6,584 nucleotides of DNA from Thiomonas sp. (GTDB taxonomy: Bacteria > Pseudomonadota > Gammaproteobacteria > Burkholderiales > Burkholderiaceae), in NCBI GenBank assembly GCA_027443745.1, contig DAIAZB010000303.1, positions 1 to 6,584 of the forward strand, written 5' to 3'. Position 1 is the stretch's first letter, and every line of letters begins with the position of its first letter. The notes beneath the pieces were generated by a model. That model worked only from the letters and a program-made list of their open reading frames with translations, searched no databases and had not been told where the DNA came from. Shown one piece after another: positions 1-6,451 of this stretch. A program made the translations under genes and the position numbers.

Positions 1-1
1 C

Positions 2-1732
2 ATCCTCGCCAACACCTACAAGAGCCGTGGCGAAGCCGTGCCGGTGCTCACCGCCGCCGACTTCCGGCTGGACGACGACGCCTCCGGCATCGGCGCGCTG
101 CTTGAAGCCGTCGCCAACCAGCACCACCGCACGCTGCGCGAGAAGGCGCAGCAGAACATCATCTCGGTGCAGGAGGCACGGTACGACCACGCCAGCATTG
201 CGCCGCACCTGCAGGAAATCATTGGCGCGCTGTGGCTGCGCTCTATTGCGGTCGGTAACCTCGCTGGTGCCGATCCGGCCACGCTGCAACTGGACATCAC
301 GCGCGACATGCCGGTGGACGACAACGCCTTCCAGGTCGAGCTGGCCACTGTCGTCGAGAACAGTTTCAACATCCATCAGGAAGGCACCAAGCTGCTGTTC
401 CGCGAGGAAGAGAACCCGCGCGCCAAGCTCATGGCCTACGCGCGCAACGACAAGCTGTTCGCCGACGGCACCGATCAGGCGCAGCTCGCCAAGCAGGTGC
501 GCTACGTCATTGGCGGCAGCGACGAGGTCGCCAAGACCTTCCGCGTCATCGCCCTGCCGAAATCGTGGGTCAACGATCCGTGGACAGCGCTCGATGAAGC
601 CGAGCAGCCCGACAAGTGGGATGACCGTCTGCCCATCCTCGTGCTGCCCGAAGAGGCCGACAAGCTCGACGCCACGTTGGGCCGCTGGATCAAAGACCAA
701 TTGCAGAAGCGCCGCAACACCGTGCGCTTCCTGTTGCCGCGCGCAGGCAGCACCAACTCCTTCATGGATCGCGACCTGCTCATCCTCACCCGCGCCGAAA
801 TGAAGGCGCAGGAATGGAGCGGCCAGAACCCCGAATACAAGAAGCTGCACAAGGAATTCGAGAACACCCTGCGCGACAACCTGAAGAAGCGGTTCGACCG
901 CTTCGCCGTGCTGCAACGCTGGAATTTCGCCGACCCCGCGCAGTGCAAGTTCAGCGTCGAGCGTCTCGACAAGCAAGGTTCGCAAATCCCTGAAGCCATT
1001 GAGGAGGCGCTGACCGGCGACCTGTTCGTGCCGGAGGACTTCGAGGATCTGGTGCTCGAATACGCCAGCAACAACGAATCGGTCGGCAAGCTGCTGCGTG
1101 AGCTTCAGGAGCCGCGCCCGGCCGGACGGGACTGCATCCCGTGGCTGGGCGAAACGGCGATGAAGGAACGCCTGCTGCGCCTATGCGCCAAGGGCAAGGT
1201 CGCCATCAATTTGCGCGGCATGGAGTGCCTGCAAACGAATCCGGGCGAGGACGAGGACACCGCGTGGCGGCGCTTGCGCCCCAAGCTCTCGCTCACGGGC
1301 CGCCACCTCGACGACGTGTTTGTGATGCTGCCTTCGGCGGTGCCCGCGACGGGTGGCTCCGCGCCGCCCGCGCCGCCGGCGCCGTCGCCGGGTGGTGTTC
1401 CTCCGGGCGGTGGTGCTGCCACCACGCCGGGCGTCACCGATCCACCACCGGGCGGTTTTCCCGCTCCTACGCCAGCGCCGGGCGGCATCTTCGGCGGCGG
1501 CACGGGTGAAGGTGGCGCGACCACCAAGCCGCGCACGCCGCTGTCGAACCCGGCCACGTCGCCGCTCAATCTGATTGGCAAGATCGAAGGCTGGGGCATC
1601 GGCCCGGCCACGAAGGTGGCGGACGTGTCGATCAAGGTGTCCGCCGCCACCGGCGCGCAGCTCAAGGAACTGCTCAAGAAGCTGCCCGAGGGCATGAGCT
1701 TCGAGCTGAACCTTGAGAAGGAGGACGATTGA
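2..1732 (+). CDS. DUF499-type ATPase of a defence locus, C-terminal part (5' truncated)
   Basis: The reading frame is open from the left edge to the TGA at 1730-1732, giving 576 residues with no start in view. A GTG at 38 could be called as a start, but the frame continues upstream and proteins of this kind are usually about 1000 residues, so the P-loop ATPase core is probably off the window. What is visible: a helical alpha/beta region (residues 1-440), including a hydrophobic strand followed by LLPRAG (244-249) and a long charged helical stretch; a helical segment starting RPAGRDCIPWLGE (372-384); a Pro/Gly-rich linker (about 446-505); and a C-terminal module of about 57 residues starting SPLNLIGKIEGWGI. 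This order and C-terminus resemble DUF499 ATPases, which occur beside DUF1156 methyltransferases in predicted defence loci. The role would be analogous to BrxC/PglY in BREX: a large cytoplasmic ATPase in the defence complex. Its stop overlaps the next start by 1 nt. The family call is from recognition, not a search. Confidence 0.75.
   Translation: MLANTYKSRGEAVPVLTAADFRLDDDASGIGALLEAVANQHHRTLREKAQQNIISVQEARYDHASIAPHLQEIIGALWLRSIAVGNLAGADPATLQLDITRDMPVDDNAFQVELATVVENSFNIHQEGTKLLFREEENPRAKLMAYARNDKLFADGTDQAQLAKQVRYVIGGSDEVAKTFRVIALPKSWVNDPWTALDEAEQPDKWDDRLPILVLPEEADKLDATLGRWIKDQLQKRRNTVRFLLPRAGSTNSFMDRDLLILTRAEMKAQEWSGQNPEYKKLHKEFENTLRDNLKKRFDRFAVLQRWNFADPAQCKFSVERLDKQGSQIPEAIEEALTGDLFVPEDFEDLVLEYASNNESVGKLLRELQEPRPAGRDCIPWLGETAMKERLLRLCAKGKVAINLRGMECLQTNPGEDEDTAWRRLRPKLSLTGRHLDDVFVMLPSAVPATGGSAPPAPPAPSPGGVPPGGGAATTPGVTDPPPGGFPAPTPAPGGIFGGGTGEGGATTKPRTPLSNPATSPLNLIGKIEGWGIGPATKVADVSIKVSAATGAQLKELLKKLPEGMSFELNLEKEDD
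1337..1546 (+). other. Pro/Gly-rich low-complexity linker inside the DUF499-type protein
   Basis: This stretch encodes about 70 residues dominated by Pro, Gly, Ala and Thr. In its central 53 residues (SAPPAPPAPS to GTGEGG) 16 are Pro and 16 are Gly. It separates the large N-terminal region from a compact C-terminal module. A flexible tether is the simplest reading, allowing the end module to reach a partner such as the PglZ-like protein or the methyltransferase. The DNA is correspondingly repetitive (CCGGGCGG-type units), which makes it a likely site for length variation between strains. Confidence 0.8.
1718..1724 (+). promoter_or_regulatory. Ribosome binding site for the PglZ-like gene
   Basis: AAGGAGG is a near-perfect Shine-Dalgarno sequence lying 7 nt before the ATG at 1732, inside the last codons of the upstream gene. 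It favours ATG 1732 over the TTG immediately before it (1729) and indicates translational coupling with strong initiation of the downstream gene. Confidence 0.85.
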
Positions 1733-2733
1733 TGGCCCTGACCGCCAGCGCCTTGCAGGCCCTGACACAAGGCTCGGACGCTGACGCTTGGCGCGTCATC
1801 ATCGACCATGCGCTCGGAATCGCCGCCAAGCCTCTGGCCGCCGGCAACGCGCCCAGCGAGGTCGTCAGGCGCGACCGCGAAATCGGCGAACTGGATCTGT
1901 TCCTGTCCTCCAGCGGCTGGGATTTGTGGCAAGTCTTCGGTGGCAGCGTCGAACGCACCTCGGATCGCTTGTTGCGCTGGTGGGCCGAACCCTTCAGTGC
2001 CAAGGCCGTGCTCATCCTCGATGGGCTGTCACTGCGCGAACTGCCGTGGCTGTTGCAGGGCGCGAAGGAACGCGGTTTCACCACGCAGGAGGTCGCTGCC
2101 TGTGCCTCCGAGCTGCCCGGTGAAACCGATGAGTTCGCTCACGCGCTCGGCTTCGCCAGTCGCAGCAAGCTCCAGAACAACGGCGGCGGCCTCGCGCACA
2201 AGCTGCAAGCGGCCAGCACCGAGACGGTGGATTTGCCGTGGAAGGACTGCGAGAGCCTGATCAGCAGCGCGCCGAACCAGATCTTCTGGCACCACTGGCC
2301 CGACGCCAAGCTGCACGACGGTTCCGGCGCAGGCCAGGGGCTGGAGCCGCTGACGAAGGACGTGGCCGAGCAGTTGTCCAGTGACGACTTTTGGGCCTTC
2401 GTCGAACGCCTTGCCACCGGGCGGCGGCTGGCCATCACTTCCGACCACGGCTACGCGGCCACCGGCTACTTCCCCGATGCCGACGGCGAGGTCGGCCAGT
2501 TCCTCAAGCAGACGTTCTCAAGCGGGCGCAGCAAGCCGGGCACGGGCCTGACCCAAAACGACTGCGGCCCCTTCGTGCCGCCCGTTGCCTTGCAGATCAC
2601 CAGCCCGCACGGCGCGCACCTGTTGGCCTTGGGCCGCAGGAAATGGCGCAGCCAGGGTGGCTACCCGACGCTCACGCATGGCGGCCTGTCGCTGCTGGAA
2701 GTGCTGTCGCCCTTCGTCGAGCTGACCAAGTAA
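1732..2733 (+). CDS. Short PglZ-domain protein (alkaline phosphatase superfamily)
   Basis: The product is 333 residues from ATG 1732, chosen for the AAGGAGG site 7 nt upstream. Three blocks fit the alkaline-phosphatase-superfamily PglZ fold: AVLILDGLSLRE (92-103) with candidate metal ligand D97; PDAKLH (190-195), a D-x3-H pair (D191, H195); and ITSDHGYA (235-242) with D238-H239. The C-terminal block THGGLSLLEVLSPF (315-328) carries H316 and resembles the HGG-type ending of PglZ proteins. A full ligand set thus seems present, so metal-dependent phosphoester hydrolysis is plausible; I could not assign the nucleophile (S100 is only a candidate). BREX/Pgl PglZ proteins are typically 700-900 residues, so this is close to a bare catalytic core. 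There is no signal peptide or membrane segment, so it is cytoplasmic. It starts 1 nt inside the ATPase gene and ends 13 nt before the methyltransferase, suggesting equimolar partners. PglZ is essential in BREX but its substrate is not settled. Confidence 0.8.
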   Translation: MALTASALQALTQGSDADAWRVIIDHALGIAAKPLAAGNAPSEVVRRDREIGELDLFLSSSGWDLWQVFGGSVERTSDRLLRWWAEPFSAKAVLILDGLSLRELPWLLQGAKERGFTTQEVAACASELPGETDEFAHALGFASRSKLQNNGGGLAHKLQAASTETVDLPWKDCESLISSAPNQIFWHHWPDAKLHDGSGAGQGLEPLTKDVAEQLSSDDFWAFVERLATGRRLAITSDHGYAATGYFPDADGEVGQFLKQTFSSGRSKPGTGLTQNDCGPFVPPVALQITSPHGAHLLALGRRKWRSQGGYPTLTHGGLSLLEVLSPFVELTK

Positions 2734-2736
2734 GGA
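2731..2736 (+). promoter_or_regulatory. Probable ribosome binding site for the methyltransferase gene
   Basis: TAAGGA overlaps the stop codon of the upstream gene and sits 10 nt before ATG 2747. A second purine run, GAGG at 2740-2743, is only 3 nt from the ATG and is probably too close. The 13-nt gap between genes holds no other signal. Confidence 0.5.
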
Positions 2737-2746
2737 TTCGAGGCTG

Positions 2747-5700
2747 ATGGCCACCAAAAAACAACTACTCGCACAACAAGTCGCCAAAGCCGTCGGCGCA
2801 GGCAAGACCGTTGCGCTGGAAACCGTCGATTTCAACGACGCGAACCGTTCCAAAACCTGCCTGGAGGTGGATTTCCCGATCGTATCGGTCAACCAAATTG
2901 CCGCAATTGAGGGAAAGGGGTCTGGTGCTCTAAAGCCCATCTATCAAGTATCAAAATGGTGGGCGCGGCGGCGTTCCAGCGTGTTCCGCTCCATGCTGAT
3001 TGCGGCGGCGACCAAAGCTCCGAGCGACCCTTCGCACGCGGCCAAACTGGTGTGGGACAACTACTACGCCAACCACCAGAAGAAGGGAGCGTTCAAACAC
3101 CTGAAAGTCGCGGACATCTTCATGGGGGGCGGTACCACGCTGGTGGAAGGCTCGCGCTTGGGCATGCAGATGGTCGGCAACGACCTCAACCCGGTCGCAT
3201 GGTTCGTGGTCAAGCAGGAACTGGCCAATGTCGATCTGGAGCAAGTGAAGAAGCTACTCGCCGACATCGAGGCCGAGGTCAAGCCGCAGATCGTGCCCTT
3301 CTACTACTGCGACGGGCCGGAAGGCGAGAAGGGCAAGTGGACGCACCTGCCGACGAACAAGGCGATGCCCTCCGATTTCGACCCCCTCGCCATCCCGCGC
3401 AGCGAGCGCAAGGACTATCGCTACGAAGGCCCGGAGATCATTTACACCTTCTGGGCCAAGCACGGGCCGTGTCAGGTGACAGGTTGCGGCCACCGCACGC
3501 CGATCATGACCAGCCCGGTGATGGCGGTGAAGACGCTGACGGTGAAATCGTGGGGGCACACCTGCGGCAAGTGCGGCGAGGAGTTCGACGTGGAGGAAGA
3601 AGCCGCGCGAATGGCTCCCGGCGCACCGTTCTACGATTCGCCCAGCGAAACCCCGTATTCCGTGCTCGACCGCAAGAAGGGCGTGATCTGCCCGCACTGC
3701 GGTCACACAGCGCTGGTGAATCTGGGCAAGGGCAAGAACAAGAAGGTGGAACTGAGCTTGCTGGTGCATCCGCAATGGCTGGCCGGCGAGGCCAAGCAGG
3801 ATGCGAATGGCCAGCCCTACGGCGGTTCGGCGCAGGACGATGTGGCGGCGACCACGCGCTGGGATGCGGCACGCGCCGCGAATATTCGCTTGCTGGAGGT
3901 GCGCGGTGCGTTGCCGGATGAAGTGACCGATCCGGAAACGGGTGTCACGTTCGCGCCCGAAAAAGGTACGGTACCCAAGAAATCGCACTACGCCTGCGCC
4001 GCCTGCGGCACGGTGCAGGACGTGCTGACCACCATCAAGGCCACGGCCAAGACCGGGCCGATGGCGGCCTACGCGGTGCAGGGCTTCGCGCCCAAGCGCG
4101 ATGCGGCGGGCAATCCCTACGGCGGGCGCTTCATCGCTGCGTACGACGCGGCCCACGCACGGCGGTACGACAGCGCGTTCGCAGAATGGGAAGCTCGCAA
4201 AGACGCCGATCTCAAGGAATACTGGCCACGTTCCGGTGTGCCATATGGCTTCATGACCAGCATCGCCAATGGGGACATCCGCGATGGTCACGGCTTTACC
4301 CACTGGTGGACGATGTTCAACCCGCGCCAGTTGCTCGTTCATGCGCAACTACTGAAGGCCATCGTGAACGTCGGCAGCTACGACTGGAAGGTGCGGGAAT
4401 ATGTGCTTGGAGCCTTCCAGCAGTACGTTCGTAACCAGGACATGTTCTGTTTCTGGAACCTGCAACGAGCGCTGGAGCCGATGTTCTCGAATAACAATTT
4501 TCACCCCAAGATGAACGTGGTAGAAAATTCTGTATTTTCGAGGCTGGGCCGGGGCGATTTCACTTCGTGTGGATCGAAAGCACTGGAGTCGCAAGTATGG
4601 GCAGAAAATCCTTGGGAAATTGCATGCTTTGACGATGATAAGCACAGTGAGAAGGTAACTACTGGCGACGCCATTTCTCCTAAGAATGTTGATATTTCTT
4701 GTCATTCAACAACAGACTTAAGCAGTCTTGCGGCAGGCTCAATCGACCTTGTCATCACAGACCCACCCTTCGGCGGCCTGCTGCACTACTCGGAGCTGTC
4801 CGATTTCTTCTACGTCTGGCTGCGCCTGGCGCTGAAGGACAAGTACCCAGACTACTTCGGCAAAGACTATACGCCCAAGTCTCTGGAGGCGGTAGCCAAC
4901 CGCGCGCGCGAGCCGGAAGACCCGGACGGCTTCTACCAGCGCCTGCTCACCCAGTGCTGGCGCGAGGCGCATCGGGCGCTCAAGCCCAGCGGCATCCTCG
5001 CCTTCACCTTCCACCACAGCGAGGACGAACCGTGGGTGGCGGTGCTGGAATCGCTGTTCGATGCGGGCTACTACCTCGAAGCGACGTACCCGATCCGCTC
5101 CGACGAGACCAAGGGCGACGGCGAGTTCGGCTCCAAGACCATCGAGTACGACATCATCCACGTCTGCCGCAAGCGCACCGAGGAACCCAAGCCGGTGAGC
5201 TGGGGCCGGATGCGCCGCGAGGTGATGGCCGACGTGCGCCAGTTGCAGGCCATGCTGGAGAACCACGCCAAGGAAGGTCTGCCCGCCGCCGACATCCAGG
5301 TCATCCGGCGCGGCAAGGCACTGGAATACTTCTCGCGCCACTACGGCAAGGTGTATGTCGATGAAGGCCGCACCATCTCCGTGCGCGACGCGCTGGTTGG
5401 CATCAACCAGCTCATCGACGAGGATGCCGACAAGGGCAAGGAAGCGCCGCCGGTGAACGCCGAGCCGATTTCGCGCCAGTTTCTGCGCACCTTCGGCCAT
5501 GCCGCCGAACTGAAGCGCGACCAGTTGCAGAAGTTCCTCAAAGGCTCGATCACCACGCCGGATGAGTTCGTGCAGCGTGGCTGGTGCGCGGAGAAGAACA
5601 AGGTGTTCACCCGCACCGATGCGCTGGAGTTCGCACGCGAGTGGTCGGGCAAGCACCGCCGCCGCCTGACCTCCGATCTGGATCAGGCGCTGGTGCTGAT

Positions 5701-5938
5701 CGGCGCGTGCGTCGACGGCAGCGGCATCAATGCCTCGGACACGCTGAAGAACGACAACTTTAAACCGCACGTTGCGCTCAAGCCGCTGCTGGAATGGTTG
5801 CACCGCAACGGCCCGGATCAGACCACCCGCAACGCCGCGTCGCGTGCGGTGTCCATCTACAACTCCTGGCACGCGAGCCAAGCACCCCAGCCCGCGCAGG
5901 GTGCCTTGTTCGATGACGATGGGGAGTACGGGCGATGA
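2747..5938 (+). CDS. DUF1156-type DNA methyltransferase with zinc-ribbon inserts
   Basis: The 1063-residue protein opens with the DUF1156 signature: FPIVSVNQIA (43-52) and YQVSKWWARRRSSVFRSM (66-83). SAM-binding motif I is IFMGGGTT (124-131), followed by the acidic motif II region NDLNPVAW (145-152). Catalytic motif IV is DPPF (672-675), then HYSELSDFFYVWLR, typical of N6-adenine or N4-cytosine methyltransferases of the COG1743 type. Between motifs I and IV lies a roughly 540-residue insert with paired cysteines (C242/C247 with C273/C276; C315/C318 with C417/C420) that look like zinc ribbons, plus the family-like FTHWWTMFNPRQLL (517-530). A region after about 815 is of unassigned function, probably DNA or partner contact, and the tail carries QGALF (1051-1055). 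The likely role is epigenetic marking of host DNA in a BREX/Pgl-like defence system. Codons for about 581-665 have unusual composition. The ATG of the next gene overlaps its stop. The target sequence and the methylated base cannot be read from sequence. Confidence 0.9.
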   Translation: MATKKQLLAQQVAKAVGAGKTVALETVDFNDANRSKTCLEVDFPIVSVNQIAAIEGKGSGALKPIYQVSKWWARRRSSVFRSMLIAAATKAPSDPSHAAKLVWDNYYANHQKKGAFKHLKVADIFMGGGTTLVEGSRLGMQMVGNDLNPVAWFVVKQELANVDLEQVKKLLADIEAEVKPQIVPFYYCDGPEGEKGKWTHLPTNKAMPSDFDPLAIPRSERKDYRYEGPEIIYTFWAKHGPCQVTGCGHRTPIMTSPVMAVKTLTVKSWGHTCGKCGEEFDVEEEAARMAPGAPFYDSPSETPYSVLDRKKGVICPHCGHTALVNLGKGKNKKVELSLLVHPQWLAGEAKQDANGQPYGGSAQDDVAATTRWDAARAANIRLLEVRGALPDEVTDPETGVTFAPEKGTVPKKSHYACAACGTVQDVLTTIKATAKTGPMAAYAVQGFAPKRDAAGNPYGGRFIAAYDAAHARRYDSAFAEWEARKDADLKEYWPRSGVPYGFMTSIANGDIRDGHGFTHWWTMFNPRQLLVHAQLLKAIVNVGSYDWKVREYVLGAFQQYVRNQDMFCFWNLQRALEPMFSNNNFHPKMNVVENSVFSRLGRGDFTSCGSKALESQVWAENPWEIACFDDDKHSEKVTTGDAISPKNVDISCHSTTDLSSLAAGSIDLVITDPPFGGLLHYSELSDFFYVWLRLALKDKYPDYFGKDYTPKSLEAVANRAREPEDPDGFYQRLLTQCWREAHRALKPSGILAFTFHHSEDEPWVAVLESLFDAGYYLEATYPIRSDETKGDGEFGSKTIEYDIIHVCRKRTEEPKPVSWGRMRREVMADVRQLQAMLENHAKEGLPAADIQVIRRGKALEYFSRHYGKVYVDEGRTISVRDALVGINQLIDEDADKGKEAPPVNAEPISRQFLRTFGHAAELKRDQLQKFLKGSITTPDEFVQRGWCAEKNKVFTRTDALEFAREWSGKHRRRLTSDLDQALVLIGACVDGSGINASDTLKNDNFKPHVALKPLLEWLHRNGPDQTTRNAASRAVSIYNSWHASQAPQPAQGALFDDDGEYGR
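2881..2960 (+). other. Smaller low-GC patch over the DUF1156 signature
   Basis: Hand counting gives about 46% G+C over these 80 bases, with A-rich codons (AAA, CAA, ATT, GTA, TCA) in the segment encoding the start of the DUF1156 domain. Flanking DNA returns to high G+C at about 2961. It is short, so the shift could reflect conserved Lys, Ile and Gln residues and not transfer. Confidence 0.5.
4487..4741 (+). other. Low-GC island inside the methyltransferase gene
   Basis: G+C falls to about 47% over 4501-4740 by hand count (about 40% over 4681-4740), against 67-68% in sampled downstream lines (4981-5040 and 5281-5340). Codons rare elsewhere in the window cluster here: GTA four times, TTA, AGG, TCA, ACA, AAT and TTT. 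The frame is intact. The segment encodes the run leading into the DPPF motif, including VENSVFSRLGRGDF. A recombination patch from a lower-GC homologue, or incomplete codon amelioration, would explain it. Confidence 0.75.
5897..5911 (+). other. QxxLF peptide in the methyltransferase tail (possible sliding-clamp-binding motif)
   Basis: The codons spell Q-G-A-L-F (residues 1051-1055) in a Pro/Ala/Gln-rich, probably disordered tail, 8 residues from the end and followed by DDD. It fits the QxxLF form of the bacterial beta-clamp-binding consensus (QL[SD]LF), which often sits in flexible ends of DNA-acting enzymes. Short motifs of this kind also occur by chance, so the function is inference. Confidence 0.35.
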
Positions 5939-6432
5939 GGCAACTGCGCGACACGGTGTGGCAACGGCGAGGCACCAGTTGGGTGTGGGACGAAGAGGCC
6001 CGCAACCAGATCTGCGCGGCCAGCGAGGTGTGGAGCCTGCGCCAGTTCCTCCGTGCGAAAGGAAACTGGCCAGACGACCTGCCCAGCAATGGCGGCAGGA
6101 CGCTGGTGGTGGCCGGGCTGGATGGCAGCCTCGATCTGCTGACGCCGACGGATGCCGAAGCGTGGCTGGGCGATGCGATCAAGCCCGCCATCCTGTCGTT
6201 TCAGGACGAGTACGAAGGCGATGCGGCGCTGGCGTTCTGGCTGCCCGGCGGCCACAACCGCGTCAAGGCACAGGCGGCCACCGATGAGGTGGGTTGGCTG
6301 TGCCACACGCCGCACGGACATCAGATCGACTTCGGCCGCATTCTTTGGGGCCAAGCCAACGAGTACCCGCAGGAGATTCTGCTGCGCGACGGCGGCAGGC
6401 CCGCTGGCCTGTTCCATCTGCGGATTACTTGA
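5935..6432 (+). CDS. 165-residue protein of unknown function in the defence operon
   Basis: I do not recognise a named family. ATG 5935 overlaps the methyltransferase stop by 4 nt (ATGA), with GGGGAG at 5921-5926 as a suitably placed ribosome binding site, so expression is coupled to the methyltransferase. The protein is soluble-looking, with no signal or membrane segment. It reads as a small alpha/beta domain: a basic N-terminus; a strand at TLVVAGLDGSLDLL (56-69); a helix with WLGDAIKPAI (77-86); ALAFWLPGGHNRVK (98-111), which looks like the most constrained block; a Trp/Cys/His stretch GWLCHTPHGHQID (120-132); and FGRILWG (133-139), ending GLFHLRIT (158-165). There is no obvious nuclease or ATPase motif. 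Position and size suit an accessory or scaffold subunit comparable in place to the small BREX proteins or DUF3780, but homology to any of these is not shown. Confidence 0.85.
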   Translation: MRQLRDTVWQRRGTSWVWDEEARNQICAASEVWSLRQFLRAKGNWPDDLPSNGGRTLVVAGLDGSLDLLTPTDAEAWLGDAIKPAILSFQDEYEGDAALAFWLPGGHNRVKAQAATDEVGWLCHTPHGHQIDFGRILWGQANEYPQEILLRDGGRPAGLFHLRIT

Positions 6433-6451
6433 GTGACGGCTGAGTGACGGC
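6430..6451 (+). repeat. Perfect 11-bp tandem duplication at a gene junction
   Basis: TGAGTGACGGC occurs twice in direct succession (6430-6440 and 6441-6451). Each copy contains a TGA stop followed immediately by a GTG start. The first TGA ends the 165-residue gene. The GTG of copy one (6433) opens only GTG-ACG-GCT-GAG-TGA, whereas the GTG of copy two (6444) opens the downstream gene. The mini-ORF stop overlaps the real start as GTGA. With a single copy, the downstream gene would begin directly after the upstream stop. Confidence 0.9.

Noticed and set aside
38..40. GTG as the true start of the first gene
   Set aside because: The same frame is open to the window edge with sensible residues before it, there is no clear ribosome binding site, and the family is much longer, so the gene is truncated by the window.
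27..803. 258-codon plus-strand frame overlapping the first gene
   Set aside because: It is an alternative frame of the DUF499-type gene. Its Ser/Arg/Pro/Thr-rich translation lacks domain features, while the chosen frame gives a coherent protein up to a coupled stop.
1729..1731. TTG as the start of the PglZ-like gene
   Set aside because: The adjacent ATG at 1732 is a better initiator with ideal spacing to AAGGAGG.
1105..1932. 275-codon minus-strand frame with Pro/Gly runs
   Set aside because: The Pro/Gly runs are the antisense reading of the real linker (CCG/GGC codons), and the frame crosses the junction of two plus-strand genes.
3254..4348. 364-codon open frame on the minus strand
   Set aside because: It is the mirror of the high-GC methyltransferase coding strand. 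The His/Arg/Ala-rich composition and lack of motifs mark it as a shadow.
4629..4660. Possible internal promoter in the low-GC island (TTGACG at 4629)
   Set aside because: No convincing -10 hexamer lies at 16-18 nt; the nearest AT-containing stretch is poor. The A/T richness alone explains the partial match, and the operon does not need a start there.
4739..5881. 380-codon open frame on the minus strand opposite the methyltransferase
   Set aside because: It lies wholly antisense to a well-supported gene with catalytic motifs. Long antisense frames are expected in high-GC DNA, and its translation is rich in Val, Ala, Arg and Gln with no recognisable domain.
6433..6447. Four-codon mini-ORF GTG-ACG-GCT-GAG-TGA as a coding gene
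   Set aside because: It is a by-product of the 11-bp duplication and too short to be a functional peptide. It is kept only as a possible initiation decoy or coupling element.
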